A DNA stretch of 64,000 bases from an uncultured Siphonobacter sp. (GCA_913775095.1 CAJYIW010000026.1:186001-250000); one strand, 5' to 3'; shown: positions 42,874 to 54,700, counted from the first letter of the stretch. Translations and numbers: made by a program. The notes: generated from the sequence alone by a model not told the origin.

Positions 42874-42945
42874 TTTCAGGTTTAAAGTTTAAAGTGAATT
42901 CTGACAATTGTATTGATGGTCAGGCTTTAAGCTTTAAACCTGAAA
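42874..42945. repeat. Self-complementary repeats between tRNA-Trp and secE
   Basis: TTTCAGGTTTAAAG (42874-42887) is perfectly complementary to CTTTAAACCTGAAA (42932-42945). Further copies of the CTTTAAAC/GTTTAAAG motif lie inside and around it, so the spacer can fold into one long hairpin. It may be where tRNA-Trp is cut from the mRNA. Confidence 0.7.
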
Positions 42946-42961
42946 GCTTTAAACTAAACAC

Positions 42962-43156
42962 ATGGAAAAGGTAACGTCATTATTTAGAGCTTCCTGGGAC
43001 GAAGTGACGCAACACATCACCTGGCCTCCGTTCAAGGATTTGCAATCAAGTTCATGGTTAGTGCTGATCGCTTCTCTGATCTTCGCTATTATCGTTGGAT
43101 TGATGGACGCAGGTTTCCAGAATTTGCTGGATCTTTTCTATAGCCTCTCCAAGTAA
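42962..43156 (+). CDS. secE: Preprotein translocase subunit SecE
   Basis: The protein has 64 residues, the short single-helix form of SecE. The amphipathic N-terminal helix (SLFRASWDEVTQHITWP) precedes the membrane helix (SWLVLIASLIFAIIVGLMDA). SecE clamps SecY in the inner membrane. Its position between tRNA-Trp and nusG is the standard bacterial order. Confidence 0.96.
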   Translation: MEKVTSLFRASWDEVTQHITWPPFKDLQSSSWLVLIASLIFAIIVGLMDAGFQNLLDLFYSLSK

Positions 43157-43177
43157 GTAACGCGTTTACAGTTTAAG

Positions 43178-43240
43178 GTTTTCAGTTGTCGCATTCATTC
43201 AGCTATCACTGAAAACTGAAGATTGAAAACTGAAAACTGA
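43178..43240. repeat. Self-complementary repeats between secE and nusG
   Basis: GTTTTCAGT (43178-43186) is complementary to ACTGAAAAC (43208-43216), and TGAAAACTGA-like copies are repeated in tandem up to 43240. The motif is different from those at 42.9 kb and 15.8 kb, but the architecture is the same. Confidence 0.65.
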
Positions 43241-43247
43241 GAAGAAT

Positions 43248-43805
43248 ATGAGTAACGTGAATTGGTACGTTTTGCGGGCTGTTTCCGGACAAGAGAAAAA
43301 GGTTAAATCTTATTTGGAAACGGAAGTAGCCAGACAAGAGCTTCAGGACTCTATTCCGCAAATTCTGATTCCGTCCGAGAAAATTGTTGAAATGCGTAAC
43401 GGCAAGAAACGCATTCGTGAAAAAGCATTTTTCCCAGGCTACATCATGATCTCGGCTGACTTGTCTAATGGCGAAGTAATGCACTTAATTACGAGCATGC
43501 CAGGAGTGATCGGGTTCCTCGGAAGTAACGACAAAGACAAAGCCAAAATTCCTGTACCTCTTCGTGCTTCTGAAGTAAAACGGATGTTGGGTCAGGTAGA
43601 TGAAGTAGTTGAAGAAACCTCCACCTCTTCGGTATCTTTCCTCAAAGGAGAATCGGTAAAAGTAATGGACGGCCCTTTCAGTGGCTTTACGGGCACCATC
43701 GAGGAAATCTTCGATGATAAAAAGAAACTTCACGTAACGGTAAAAATCTTCGGACGTAATACGCCAGTTGAATTGAGTTACGCTCAAGTGGAAAAAGAGG
43801 GCTAA
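43248..43805 (+). CDS. nusG: Transcription termination/antitermination protein NusG
   Basis: The protein has 185 residues. The NGN domain begins NWYVLRAVSGQEKKVKSYLE and includes KAFFPGYIMI. The C-terminal KOW domain is GESVKVMDGPFSGFTGTIEE and onward. NusG binds RNA polymerase, couples it to ribosomes and, in some bacteria, to Rho. It lies between secE and rplK in the standard order. Confidence 0.98.
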   Translation: MSNVNWYVLRAVSGQEKKVKSYLETEVARQELQDSIPQILIPSEKIVEMRNGKKRIREKAFFPGYIMISADLSNGEVMHLITSMPGVIGFLGSNDKDKAKIPVPLRASEVKRMLGQVDEVVEETSTSSVSFLKGESVKVMDGPFSGFTGTIEEIFDDKKKLHVTVKIFGRNTPVELSYAQVEKEG

Positions 43806-43941
43806 TACGAATTATTCTTTCCGCAGATGTTGTGAGCCATCGCGGTCCTGGCACTTCAAGCTTCCAAGGAATTGCCGCTTCGTTAACGCTCCTTTCGATA
43901 AATGTAACAGCGGGCTTTAAAGCCTCAAATATTATTATACA

Positions 43942-44385
43942 ATGGCTAAGCAAATCACCGGATATGTAAAGTTGCAGGTTAAAGGTGGTCAGGCAAACCC
44001 ATCGCCCCCAATCGGTCCGGCACTGGGTTCCAAAGGTCTGAACATCATGGAGTTCTGCAAGCAGTTCAATGCTCGTACCCAAGACAAAATGGGTCAGGTG
44101 TTGCCTGTATTGATTACGTACTACTCAGACAAATCGTTTGATTTCGTAATCAAAACTCCTCCAGCTGCGAACTTGTTACTGGAAGCTTCTAAAGTTAAGT
44201 TGGGCTCTGCTCAGCCTAACCTGAAGAAAGTAGGTTCAGTAAGCTGGGATCAAGTAAAAACTATTGCCGAAACCAAAATGCCTGATTTGAACTGCTTTAC
44301 AATTGAAGCAGCAATGAAAATGGTAGCTGGTACGGCTCGCAGTATGGGTATTACGGTATCCGGCACTGCTCCCTGGCAAGAATAA
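43942..44385 (+). CDS. rplK: 50S ribosomal protein L11
   Basis: The protein has 147 residues. The N-terminal domain [20 protein letters not shown] and the [19 protein letters not shown] segment are diagnostic. The C-terminal RNA-binding domain ends with [16 protein letters not shown]11 forms the GTPase-associated centre with 23S rRNA. A 136-nt spacer from nusG holds no recognised promoter. Confidence 0.99.
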   Translation: MAKQITGYVKLQVKGGQANPSPPIGPALGSKGLNIMEFCKQFNARTQDKMGQVLPVLITYYSDKSFDFVIKTPPAANLLLEASKVKLGSAQPNLKKVGSVSWDQVKTIAETKMPDLNCFTIEAAMKMVAGTARSMGITVSGTAPWQE

Positions 44386-44455
44386 TTTCTAACGGGGGAG
44401 AATACTCTTCAGATTACCGAAGCACATTCGATACTACCCCAAAATAACCATTCTC

Positions 44456-45154
44456 ATGGCTAAGTTAACTAAAAAACAAAAAGAAGCTCGCTCTAAATTC
44501 GATCAGGCTCAGGCGTATGAACTGGTAAAAGCTGCATCAATTTTGAAAGAGATTTCTTACACTAAATTCGATGCTTCGATTGATATCGACGTTCGTTTAG
44601 GTGTAGATCCTCGTAAAGCGGATCAAATGGTTCGTGGTGTAGTAGCCCTGCCTCACGGAACTGGTAAAGATGTTCGCGTATTAGTATTATGTACTCCTGA
44701 TAAAGTCGAAGAAGCGAAAGCTGCTGGAGCTGATCACGTAGGTCTGGACGAGTATATCGAAAAGATCATGGGTGGATGGACTGATATTGATGTAATCATC
44801 ACCATGCCTACGGTAATGGCTAAAATCGGTCGTCTGGGTAAAATCCTGGGTCCTCGCGGTTTAATGCCTAACCCTAAGTCAGGTACGGTAACTTTAGAAG
44901 TTGGTAACGCCGTTCGCGAAGTGAAAGCGGGTAAAATCGACTTCAAAGTAGATAAAACGGGTATCATTCATACCTCTATTGGTAAGGTCTCTTTTGATTC
45001 CGATAAGTTGGCAGAAAATGCTCAGGAAGTAATCAACACCCTGATGAAATTGAAGCCTTCTTCGGCAAAAGGTACGTATGTGAAGAGCATCTTCCTGTCT
45101 AGTACCATGAGCCCGAGTGTAGAAATCGATAAAAACACTGTAAACGGTCTGTAA
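44456..45154 (+). CDS. rplA: 50S ribosomal protein L1
   Basis: The protein has 232 residues. The L1 signatures are clear: [40 protein letters not shown] and [15 protein letters not shown]. It forms the L1 stalk of the ribosome and can repress its own mRNA in many bacteria. rplJ begins 3 nt after the stop, so an L10-type leader cannot lie between them. Confidence 0.99.
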   Translation: MAKLTKKQKEARSKFDQAQAYELVKAASILKEISYTKFDASIDIDVRLGVDPRKADQMVRGVVALPHGTGKDVRVLVLCTPDKVEEAKAAGADHVGLDEYIEKIMGGWTDIDVIITMPTVMAKIGRLGKILGPRGLMPNPKSGTVTLEVGNAVREVKAGKIDFKVDKTGIIHTSIGKVSFDSDKLAENAQEVINTLMKLKPSSAKGTYVKSIFLSSTMSPSVEIDKNTVNGL

Positions 45155-45157
45155 GTC

Positions 45158-45694
45158 ATGACGAGAGAAGAAAAAGGTATTATCATTGAGGAGCTGGCTG
45201 AAAAGTTCAAAACCACTCCTTACTTCTATATCACCGATGCAGCTGGTATGTCTGTAGCTCAGACAAACGATCTTCGCCGCAGATGTTTTCAGGCAGGTGT
45301 TGAGTATCGGGTAGTAAAAAATACACTGATTGCTAAGGCTCTTGAGCAACTGGACACGGATTACTCATCATTCAATGAAGGAGTATTGAAGGGTTTCAGT
45401 GGTATCATGTTCCACACGGAATCAGGTAAGGTTCCTGCGAAATTGATTAAAGATTTCATTAAGGAGTCAGGTAAAGCTAACAAGCTTAAGTTCAAAGGTG
45501 CTTCAGTTGATTACAGTGTATTTGCTGGTGAAGATCAATTAGAGACCCTGATTTCTCTGAAATCAAAACAAGAACTCGTTGGCGAAATCATCGGTCTGTT
45601 ACAATCTCCTGCCAAGAACGTTATCAGCGGTCTTCAAGGTGGTGGCAACAAACTGGCTGGTATCCTCAAAACGCTTTCCGAGCGTCCTGAGTAG
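45158..45694 (+). CDS. rplJ: 50S ribosomal protein L10
   Basis: The protein has 178 residues. MTREEKGIIIEELAEKFKTT and VKNTLIAKALEQLD are characteristic. L10 anchors L7/L12 dimers to the ribosome through its C-terminal helix (ISGLQGGGNKLAGILKTLSE). The gene is separated from rplA by only 3 nt and from rplL by 109 nt. Confidence 0.98.
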   Translation: MTREEKGIIIEELAEKFKTTPYFYITDAAGMSVAQTNDLRRRCFQAGVEYRVVKNTLIAKALEQLDTDYSSFNEGVLKGFSGIMFHTESGKVPAKLIKDFIKESGKANKLKFKGASVDYSVFAGEDQLETLISLKSKQELVGEIIGLLQSPAKNVISGLQGGGNKLAGILKTLSERPE

Positions 45695-45803
45695 TACTCT
45701 CAATGAGCTTTCCGAAGCTTGTTGACATTGAAGTTGGCTTCCAAGCCTGAATATATATCACTCTGTTTTTAACTCATTTCGAAAAAATTAAAATCATAAT
45801 ACA

Positions 45804-46187
45804 ATGGCAGATTTAAAGGCATTCGCTGAGCAGCTTGTAAACCTGACGGTTAAAGAAGTTAATGAACTTGCACAAATCCTGAAGGATGAGTATGGTATCG
45901 AGCCTGCTGCTGCTGCTCCTGTAATGGTAGCTGGTGGTGTAGGTGGTGGAGATGCTGCTCCTGCTGCTGAAGAAAAAACTTCTTTCGACGTTATCCTGAA
46001 GTCAGCTGGTGCTGGTAAACTTCAAGTGGTGAAAGTTGTGAAAGATCTTTCTGGTCTGGGCCTGAAAGAAGCGAAAGAATTAGTTGACGGTGCTCCTAAA
46101 GCCGTTAAAGAAGGTGTTACGAAAGACGAAGCTGACGCTCTCAAGAAAGCTCTTGAAGAAGCTGGTGCTGAAGTTGAAATCAAGTAA
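45804..46187 (+). CDS. rplL: 50S ribosomal protein L7/L12
   Basis: The protein has 127 residues. The dimerisation domain ([20 protein letters not shown]) is joined by an Ala/Gly-rich hinge to the factor-binding domain ([20 protein letters not shown] and [20 protein letters not shown]). It recruits translation GTPases. A hairpin of attenuator type lies directly after the stop, before the rpoB leader. Confidence 0.99.
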   Translation: MADLKAFAEQLVNLTVKEVNELAQILKDEYGIEPAAAAPVMVAGGVGGGDAAPAAEEKTSFDVILKSAGAGKLQVVKVVKDLSGLGLKEAKELVDGAPKAVKEGVTKDEADALKKALEEAGAEVEIK

Positions 46188-46578
46188 TTTCTTCTTACGC
46201 AGAGATTTGATCTCGGGTGGACCCAGTCTGTTGGCTGGGTCTTTCCTGCGTTAAAAGGTCTAGGTTGTTATTCTATTATTTTTAATCACAAATTATTGAT
46301 TACCAGTAGCTTGTGATTTCGATATACTGACGATGAAACTTAGGCCGCTATTGATTTGTTGATTACCCAGGCAGTAATGTTTTATTGCTGGTTAATCCAC
46401 AGGATGTTCATTCATCCCCTTAGTTCTTACCCCTGAGTACTAATTCCGAAACACGTCTCCACTCGTAGGGGAGTCGCTAGGGAGTTAATACTGTCAACTA
46501 CGAGGTGCTAATTTGAGCTTTAGGCGTAGCCTAATCGATTTTCAAATAGTCAAATTCGGACTTTAAAACCGTAGTGCC
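46188..46578 (+). promoter_or_regulatory. rplL-rpoB leader with attenuator-like hairpin
   Basis: Directly after rplL the outer arms ACGCAG (46197-46202) and CTGCGT (46246-46251) enclose GACCCAG (46220-46226) paired with CTGGGTC (46235-46241) and followed by TTT. This fits partial termination, which sets the rpoB level. The remaining 320 nt hold further possible stems (for example AATCACAA/TTGTGATT and AGGC-GTA-GCCT) but no ORF and no TAnnTTTG element. They may be an RNA-level control region for rpoB. Confidence 0.55.
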
Positions 46579-49500
46579 TTGGCAACAAACAAAACTTCCA
46601 GACACAACTTTGCCCAGATTCGGCCAGTCATTGATTATCCTGACTTTCTGGATCTGCAAGTGAAGTCCTTCAAAGAATTTTTCCAGTTAGAAACTCCTTC
46701 TGACCGCCGGAAAAATGAAGGCCTCTTCAAAGTTTTTGCTGAAAACTTTCCTATTTCAGATTCTCGGGAAAATTACATTCTCGAATTCGTTGATTTTTCG
46801 ATCGATCCCCCTAAATACTCCGTAGATGAGAGTATTGACCGTGGATTGACATATGCACTTCCTTTAAAAGCGAAACTGCGTCTGCGTAGCGAAGATCCCG
46901 ATAACGAGGATTTTGAAACGATTGAGCAGGAAGTTTTCTTAGGAAATATCCCTTACATGACCGAACGCGGTTCCTTCGTTATCAACGGAGCAGAACGTGT
47001 AATCGTGTCTCAGTTGCACCGTTCTCCAGGTGTGTTCTTCTCGATGAGTAAGCACACGAACGGTTCAAAACTGTATTCAGCCCGTATCATTCCATTCAAG
47101 GGATCATGGATTGAATTCTCAACGGACATCAATAACGTCATGTACGCGTACATCGACCGGAAGAAAAAGTTTCCGGTAACGACGCTGCTGCGGGCGATTG
47201 GTTTTGGTTCAGATAAAGAAATTCTGGATCTTTTCGGTCTTTCAGAAGAATTACAGGCTACCCCTGCCGCTTTAAAGCGTGCCTTAGGTCGTAAGCTGGC
47301 TGCCCGTGTACTGCGTACCTGGCAGGAAGACTTCGTAGACGAAGATACCGGAGAAGTAATGTCCATCGACCGGAATGAAATCCTGATGGAACGGGATTCA
47401 GTAGTTTCGGCCGAAGACGTTGATATGATCCTGGAAAGTGGTGTGAAATCAATCATCCTGCATAAGGAAGATATGAACATCGCTGACTACAACATCATTT
47501 ATAATACGCTCCAGAAAGACTCTGCTAACTCGGAAAAAGAAGCCGTTGAGCAGATCTATCGTCAGTTACGGAATACGGAAGCTCCCGATGAGCAGACGGC
47601 CCGTGACATCATCCAAAGCCTGTTCTTCTCCGATAAACGTTACGATTTAGGAGATGTTGGCCGTTACCGGATCAACAAGAAACTGCAACTGGATATTTCA
47701 ATGGATACGAAAGTTCTGACGACTCAGGACATCGTTTCAATTGTGAAATATCTGATTGGACTGATTAACTCGAAGGCAGTAGTCGATGATATTGACCACT
47801 TGTCCAACCGTCGGGTTCGTACGGTAGGCGAGCAGTTATATGCTCAGTTCGGCGTAGGTCTGTCCCGGATGGCTCGTACCATTAAGGAACGGATGAACGT
47901 TCGCGATAACGAAGATTTCAAACCCGTTGACCTGATTAACGCTCGTACGCTGTCTTCAGTAATCAACTCGTTCTTCGGTACCAACCAGCTTTCTCAGTTC
48001 ATGGACCAGACGAATCCTCTGGCTGAAATCACGCACAAGCGTCGGATGTCAGCTCTGGGGCCCGGTGGTCTGTCACGGGAACGTGCCGGTTTCGAGGTTC
48101 GTGACGTTCACTATACGCACTACGGTCGTCTGTGTACGATTGAAACGCCTGAGGGTCCAAACATTGGTCTGATTTCTTCGCTGTGTGTACACGCGAAAAT
48201 TAACTCCATGGGCTTTATTGAAACCCCTTACCGGGTTATCAAAGACGGCGTAGTAACGGATGAACTGCGATTCCTGACAGCGGAAGAAGAAGATGGTCAG
48301 TACATTGCCCAGGCTAATGCGGCCATTGATGAAGGCGGAAACTTCAAGGTAGAGCGTATCAAAACGCGTTTTGAAGGTGACTTCCCTATGGCATCGCCCA
48401 GCGAGACGCAACTGATGGACGTAGCTTCGAACCAGATTGTTTCGGTAGCTGCTTCTCTGATTCCCTTCCTGGAGCACGATGATGCGAACCGGGCCCTGAT
48501 GGGTTCTAACATGCAACGTCAGGCCGTACCTCTGTTACGTCCGGAAGCTCCTATCGTAGGAACGGGTCTCGAAGCTCGTGTTGCTGAAGATTCACGGGCT
48601 ATGGTCGCCGCTGAAGGTGATGGAGTCATTGAATACGTAGATGCTACGAAAGTAGTGGTGCGTTACGATTTAACGGATGAAGAGAAACTGGTAAGCTTCG
48701 ACAGCGAAGTTCGTACCTATAATCTGGTTAAATTCCGTCGTACCAACCAGGATACCTGCATCAACCTTAAGCCTATTGTGTTTAAAGGGGAACGGGTAGT
48801 TAAAGGTCAGATTCTGACGGAAGGCTACGCAACGCAACAGGGTGAATTAGCTCTGGGTCGTAACCTGCTGGTTGCATTCATGCCCTGGCAGGGATACAAC
48901 TTTGAGGATGCGATCGTGATTTCGGAGAAAATCGTTCGTGATGACGTATTTACTTCGATCCACATTGAAGAGTTCGACCTTGAAGTGCGTGATACGAAGC
49001 GTGGTGAAGAAGAATTAACTTCTGAAATCCCGAACGTATCTGAGGATATGGTGAAGAACCTGGACGAAACCGGTATCATCCGGATTGGTTCAGAGGTAAA
49101 AGAAGGAGATATTCTGATTGGTAAGATCACTCCAAAAGGAGAAACGGATCCTACTCCGGAAGAAAAACTGCTTCGTGCCATCTTCGGTGACAAAGCCGGT
49201 GACGTGAAGGATGCTTCCAAAAAAGCACCTCCATCACTCAAAGGAGTTGTTATCGATACCAAACTCTTCAAGCGTCCAAGCAAGGAGAAAGAAGTACGCG
49301 AGAAAGCGAAAGCGGATCTTAAAGTACTGATGAAGCAATACAGTCGTGACCTGAACAAAATCAAGGAAACGATGATTACCAAGCTGACTGAATTGTTGGA
49401 TGGTAAGACTTCACAGGGCGTGAAACACAAATTCGGCGATGAAGTAATGCCGAAAACCACTCGTTTCACGCGTGCTAACATTGAAGGTTACTTATTCCCT

Positions 49501-50442
49501 GAGAAGAACCCTTACAGAGATGAAAGTAACTACGCTGTGCCTGAAGAAGTGAACCTTCTGACGGATCTGGACCTGAATAACTGGACCGACGATCAGCACA
49601 TCAATGAATTACTGGTAACGCTGGTTAAAAACTACATCGTTAACCGCAGTGAAGTAGCCGGTCACTTCAAACGTGAGCGTTTTGCACTGGAGGTAGGTGA
49701 TGAGTTACCCGCGGGTATCGTACAGTTAGCTAAAGTTTACATTGCTAAGAAACGTAAACTGAAAGTAGGGGATAAAATGGCCGGTCGTCACGGTAACAAA
49801 GGGGTAGTTGCCCGTATTGTTCGTGAAGAAGACATGCCATTCCTGGAAGACGGTACACCCGTAAACATCGTACTGAACCCTCTGGGGGTACCTTCCCGGA
49901 TGAACATCGGTCAGATTTACGAAACCGTATTAGCCTGGGCTGGTTTGAAGCTGGGTAAAAAATACGCGACGCCAATCTTTGACGGTGCTTCTGAAGAGCA
50001 GGTGGTAGCTGAACTGAATGCGGCAGGTCTGCCTCCATTCGGTCGTACCTACCTCTATGATGGTTTATCAGGTGATCGTTTTGACCAACCCGTAACGGTA
50101 GGTCTGATGTACATGCTGAAACTGGGTCACTTGGTTGATGATAAAATGCACGCCCGTTCCATCGGACCATACTCGCTCATTACGCAGCAGCCGCTGGGTG
50201 GTAAAGCTCAGTTTGGGGGTCAGCGTTTTGGAGAGATGGAAGTATGGGCACTCGAGGCCTTCGGTGCTTCACACATTCTGCAAGAGATTCTGACGGTGAA
50301 GTCGGATGACGTGCAGGGCCGTGCGAAAGCTTACGAAGCCATCGTGAAAGGTGAAAACCTGCCTAAACCAAACATTCCTGAGTCATTCAACGTATTGATT
50401 CACGAATTGCGTGGTCTGGCGTTGGAAATCACGCTGGATTAA
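46579..50442 (+). CDS. rpoB: RNA polymerase beta subunit
   Basis: The protein has 1287 residues. The start is TTG at 46579 (read LATNKTSR, usual form MATNKTSR); no in-frame ATG lies before the conserved [20 protein letters not shown]. The rifampicin region [20 protein letters not shown] and [11 protein letters not shown] is wild-type in form. The C-terminal [16 protein letters not shown] and [11 protein letters not shown] blocks are complete. The rare start codon and the long leader suggest limited translation. Unusually, rpoC does not follow directly. Confidence 0.98.
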   Translation: MATNKTSRHNFAQIRPVIDYPDFLDLQVKSFKEFFQLETPSDRRKNEGLFKVFAENFPISDSRENYILEFVDFSIDPPKYSVDESIDRGLTYALPLKAKLRLRSEDPDNEDFETIEQEVFLGNIPYMTERGSFVINGAERVIVSQLHRSPGVFFSMSKHTNGSKLYSARIIPFKGSWIEFSTDINNVMYAYIDRKKKFPVTTLLRAIGFGSDKEILDLFGLSEELQATPAALKRALGRKLAARVLRTWQEDFVDEDTGEVMSIDRNEILMERDSVVSAEDVDMILESGVKSIILHKEDMNIADYNIIYNTLQKDSANSEKEAVEQIYRQLRNTEAPDEQTARDIIQSLFFSDKRYDLGDVGRYRINKKLQLDISMDTKVLTTQDIVSIVKYLIGLINSKAVVDDIDHLSNRRVRTVGEQLYAQFGVGLSRMARTIKERMNVRDNEDFKPVDLINARTLSSVINSFFGTNQLSQFMDQTNPLAEITHKRRMSALGPGGLSRERAGFEVRDVHYTHYGRLCTIETPEGPNIGLISSLCVHAKINSMGFIETPYRVIKDGVVTDELRFLTAEEEDGQYIAQANAAIDEGGNFKVERIKTRFEGDFPMASPSETQLMDVASNQIVSVAASLIPFLEHDDANRALMGSNMQRQAVPLLRPEAPIVGTGLEARVAEDSRAMVAAEGDGVIEYVDATKVVVRYDLTDEEKLVSFDSEVRTYNLVKFRRTNQDTCINLKPIVFKGERVVKGQILTEGYATQQGELALGRNLLVAFMPWQGYNFEDAIVISEKIVRDDVFTSIHIEEFDLEVRDTKRGEEELTSEIPNVSEDMVKNLDETGIIRIGSEVKEGDILIGKITPKGETDPTPEEKLLRAIFGDKAGDVKDASKKAPPSLKGVVIDTKLFKRPSKEKEVREKAKADLKVLMKQYSRDLNKIKETMITKLTELLDGKTSQGVKHKFGDEVMPKTTRFTRANIEGYLFPEKNPYRDESNYAVPEEVNLLTDLDLNNWTDDQHINELLVTLVKNYIVNRSEVAGHFKRERFALEVGDELPAGIVQLAKVYIAKKRKLKVGDKMAGRHGNKGVVARIVREEDMPFLEDGTPVNIVLNPLGVPSRMNIGQIYETVLAWAGLKLGKKYATPIFDGASEEQVVAELNAAGLPPFGRTYLYDGLSGDRFDQPVTVGLMYMLKLGHLVDDKMHARSIGPYSLITQQPLGGKAQFGGQRFGEMEVWALEAFGASHILQEILTVKSDDVQGRAKAYEAIVKGENLPKPNIPESFNVLIHELRGLALEITLD

Positions 50443-50458
50443 TAAGTCTAAGCAGTTA

Positions 50459-50485
50459 ATCAGAGCGGGTTCTGCCTGCTCTGAT
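50459..50485 (+). other. Hairpin in the rpoB-acyltransferase spacer
   Basis: ATCAGAGCGGG (50459-50469) pairs with CCTGCTCTGAT (50475-50485) over 11 bp with one G-T and a 5-nt loop. It lacks a T run, so it may be an RNase site or a stability element rather than a terminator. Confidence 0.45.
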
Positions 50486-50511
50486 AACTCTAATTTCATA
50501 TAAACCTGTAA

Positions 50512-51660
50512 ATGGAAGTAAAAACCAGCTATTTCCGACAAATAGATTCCTTACGAGCGTATGCCGTATTATCCGTTATTATTTTTCACTGGTTTGCAAA
50601 AGATAGCTGGATTAATAAACTGCCTAATGGCTCGATTGGGGTTACCTTATTTTTCGTAATTAGCGGTTTTCTGGTTTCGCGGATTTTAATGATTGCGAGA
50701 AACCGGATTGAGCGTAACGAACGGTCGTTTAAAGAAGAGTATCGGGATTTTCTGGTGCGGCGGGCTTTACGAATTTTTCCCCTGTATTACGGGATATTGT
50801 TCGGGGTATATGCCTTAAATAAGTTTGCTCACATTCGAATAGAAACCGATTTTTTTGAACATCCTCTTTATTATCTTTTCTATTTATACAATCATTACCT
50901 GGACTCAACCGGGAACTGGCAGGATTTACTCTCGCCGTTCTGGAGTTTGTCGGTTGAAGAGCAGTTTTACATTGTTTGGCCCTTATTACTGCTGTTAATA
51001 CCAGCCAAACATCAACCTTACTTAGCCCTGACGGCTGTAGCAGCAGGACTAATTTCAAGAGGTATACTAGCGGTATCCGGTACCGGATCGGACGGTTTAG
51101 CGACCGTTCATTGTCTGGACGCCTTTGGCATCGGTGCCGTGTTTGCCTACTTGTTTACCAATAGTAAGGATACTGTAGAATCGGTTAAGAAAAGGAGTAC
51201 TCTGTTATTAGCCATTGGTTTAGTACTGTTTATTCCCTGCCAGTTGATGGATTCACAATCGTGGTTTGTGCTGGTTTTTAAGCGGTTCTCTATTGCGGCT
51301 ATTTCCATGTATTTTGTGTGTGGAGCCAGCCTTGGATTTAAAGGTACATTTGGACGAATTTTAAACAGCTCCGTGCTGATTTACATCGGAAAAATAAGCT
51401 ATGGACTTTACGTATTTCATATGCTCATTCCCAGTGTATTCGTTCCTAAGTTACTGAGTTTTACTCCAGGACGGGTTTCACAATTACTTACCAGCAGTCA
51501 GGCGGTATACGTTTCGTTTTGTTTCGTTTTCCTGATGGTATTAGGCAGTCTATCCTGGTATTTATTCGAGAAGCGTTTTACGGATCTGAAAAAATATTTC
51601 GATTATAAAAAAGCTTCAGGAGATCAGGTTAGTAGTACGAGTAGAGTGTCAGTGAAATAA
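50512..51660 (+). CDS. Acyltransferase-3 (OafA-like) membrane protein between rpoB and rpoC
   Basis: The protein has 382 residues with about ten membrane helices. The N-terminus FRQIDSLRAYAVLSVIIFHW is the acyltransferase-3 signature with its catalytic-type His. GVTLFFVISGFLVSRIL, FLVRRALRIFPLYYG and SPFWSLSVEEQFYIVWPLL follow in the standard order. These enzymes acylate surface glycans or lipids. The gene is on the same strand as its neighbours, with gaps of 69 nt to rpoB and 102 nt to rpoC, and its base composition is more AT-rich than theirs. Such a gene between rpoB and rpoC is unexpected and points to insertion into the operon. Confidence 0.9.
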   Translation: MEVKTSYFRQIDSLRAYAVLSVIIFHWFAKDSWINKLPNGSIGVTLFFVISGFLVSRILMIARNRIERNERSFKEEYRDFLVRRALRIFPLYYGILFGVYALNKFAHIRIETDFFEHPLYYLFYLYNHYLDSTGNWQDLLSPFWSLSVEEQFYIVWPLLLLLIPAKHQPYLALTAVAAGLISRGILAVSGTGSDGLATVHCLDAFGIGAVFAYLFTNSKDTVESVKKRSTLLLAIGLVLFIPCQLMDSQSWFVLVFKRFSIAAISMYFVCGASLGFKGTFGRILNSSVLIYIGKISYGLYVFHMLIPSVFVPKLLSFTPGRVSQLLTSSQAVYVSFCFVFLMVLGSLSWYLFEKRFTDLKKYFDYKKASGDQVSSTSRVSVK

Positions 51661-51762
51661 TGTACAGGGAAGTTAGCTCGAGATAGCTAAGGACCTTAAA
51701 GGCCGGTTTACTAGCGGAAAAGCCTGATAGAGCATCATTTTCATTCAAAACCATATTTGAAA

Positions 51763-54700
51763 ATGTCATTAAAGAAAAACAAAAAACTAAATAGCGACTT
51801 CTCGAAGATCACTATTAGTTTGGCGTCTCCCGAATCGATTCTTGAGAATTCATTCGGTGAAGTGACCCAGCCCGAAACGATCAACTATCGGACTTACAAA
51901 CCCGAGATGGGTGGTTTGTTCTGCGAGCGGATCTTCGGCCCGGTTAAAGACTGGGAATGTCACTGTGGCAAATACAAGCGGATTCGCTATAAAGGCATTA
52001 TCTGCGATCGCTGCGGCGTGGAAGTAACCGAGAAGAAAGTACGTCGTGAACGCATGGGACACATCGAACTGGTGGTTCCCGTCGCTCACATCTGGTACTT
52101 CCGCAGCTTACCTAACAAAATTGGTTACCTGCTGGGAATCTCTTCCAAAAAGCTTGATCAAATTATTTATTACGAACGGTACGTGGTTGTACAGCCGGGT
52201 GCAAAAGCAGAAGATGGCGTTCAGAATCTGGACTTCTTAACGGAAGACGAATACCTGGATATCATTGACAAGCTGCCCCGCGAAAACCAGTTGCTGCCTG
52301 ACACCGATCCGAACAAGTTTATTGCGAAGATGGGTGCCGAAGCACTGGAAATGCTGTTGTCACGTATTCAGCTGGATGAGCTTTCGTACGAACTGCGTCA
52401 CTCGGCAGCCAACGATACTTCACAGCAACGGAAGCAGGAAGCTCTGAAGCGTCTGAAGGTGGTAGAAGCCCTTCGGGATGCCAAGACCCGTATTGAAAAC
52501 CGTCCTGAGTGGATGGTGATCCGTATGGTTCCCGTCATTCCACCCGAATTACGTCCGCTCGTCCCTCTGGATGGAGGTCGTTTTGCTACGTCTGATTTGA
52601 ACGACTTATACCGTCGGGTAATCATCCGTAACAACCGTCTGAAGCGTCTGATCGAAATCAAAGCTCCCGAAGTAATCCTCCGTAACGAAAAGCGGATGTT
52701 ACAGGAAGCCGTGGATTCGCTCTTCGACAACTCACGGAAAGTAAACGCCGTTCGTTCCGAAGGTAACCGTGCTCTGAAGTCACTTTCAGATATGCTGAAA
52801 GGAAAGCAGGGTCGTTTCCGTCAGAACTTATTAGGTAAGCGGGTGGATTATTCAGGTCGTTCGGTAATTGTCGTTGGTCCTGAATTGAAACTGCACGAAT
52901 GCGGTCTGCCCAAAGACATGGCGGCCGAGTTATTCAAGCCGTTTATCATTCGTAAACTGATCGAACGCGGTATCGTTAAAACCGTAAAATCAGCGAAGAA
53001 AATTGTTGACCGGAAAGACCCCGTAGTTTGGGACATTCTGGAAAACGTACTGAAAGGACACCCTGTACTGCTGAACCGTGCTCCAACGCTGCACCGGTTA
53101 GGTATTCAGGCCTTCCAGCCCAAGCTGATCGAAGGAAAAGCAATCCAGCTGCACCCACTCGTTTGTACGGCATTCAACGCTGACTTTGACGGTGACCAGA
53201 TGGCCGTTCACGTTCCCCTGGGACATGAAGCCGTTCTGGAAGCCTCTCTGTTAATGTTGGCCTCGCACAACATTCTGAACCCTGCCAACGGAGCCCCCGT
53301 TACGGTACCTTCTCAAGACATGGTTCTTGGTCTGTATTACGTAACGAAAGGACGTGTGCATACGGAAGAATACCCCATCGCTGGAGAAGGCATGACCTTC
53401 TACGGAGCAGAAGAGGTAATCATCGCGATCAACGAAGGCCGGATTTCGAAGCACGCCAACATCAAGTGTAAAGTACGGGTTCGTAATGATGATGGAACGT
53501 TTGAGTCCAAAATCATTGAGACCGTAGCGGGTCGTCTGTTGTTTAACCAGGCGGTTCCTGAAGAGGTAGGCTACCTGAATGAACTGTTGACGAAGAAGAA
53601 ACTTCAGCAGATCATTTCCCACGTCTTCAAGATTGCGGGTGTGGCCCGTACGGCTCAGTTCCTGGATGATATTAAGGAACTAGGTTTCCGTATGGCATTC
53701 AAAGGAGGTCTGTCCATCGGTCTGAACGATATTAAAATCCCTGAAGTAAAAGACGAATTGCTCGTTGGTGCGGAAGGTGAAGTTCAGGGCGTGTGGGACA
53801 ACTACTACATGGGTCTGATCACGGACAACGAACGTTACAACCAAATCATTGATATCTGGACTCGGGTTAACTCGAAAATCACGGATACGCTGATGAAACA
53901 ACTGGAAACGGATCAGGGTGGATTTAACTCCATCTACATGATGATGCACTCGGGAGCCCGTGGTTCTCGCGAGCAGATCCGTCAGTTGGGTGGTATGCGG
54001 GGTCTGATGGCGAAACCTCAGAAGAACTTACAGGGTTCGGTAGGGGAGATCATCGAGAACCCGATTCGTTCGAACTTCAAAGAAGGTCTGGACGTATTGG
54101 AGTACTTCATCTCGACGCACGGTGCCCGGAAAGGTCTGGCCGATACTGCCCTTAAAACGGCGGATGCCGGTTACCTGACTCGCCGTCTGCATGACGTTGC
54201 TCAGGATGTAGTTATTAATGAAGAAGATTGCCAGACCCTGCGTGGTATCACCATCTCGGCCCTGAAAGAAAACGACGACGTGGTTGAACCGCTGTCCGAA
54301 CGTATTCTGGGTCGTGTGACTACCTACGACGTTGTAGATCCATTAACGGGAGAGACCATCGTTAAAGCAGGTGATGTCATCGACGAAGATAAAGCCAAGC
54401 ATATCGACGAAACCAGCATTGAAAGTGTTGAAATTCGTTCGGTATTAACCTGCGAAACCCGCAATGGCGTTTGTGCGAAATGCTACGGACGTAACCTGGC
54501 CACGGGTCGTATGGTGAACATCGGTGAGGCTGTAGGGGTAATTGCTTCTCAGTCCATTGGTGAGCCTGGTACGCAGCTGACACTTCGTACATTCCACGTT
54601 GGGGGTACTGCTCAAAACATTGCTTTGGATGCAAGCATCCGGGCGAAGTTCGACGGTATCGTTCGCTTCGAGGAATTACGTACGCTGGAAACGCAGCGTC

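Noticed and set aside
48825-49481. 218-codon open frame antisense to rpoB
   Set aside because: It is a Ser/Arg-rich shadow of a conserved gene.
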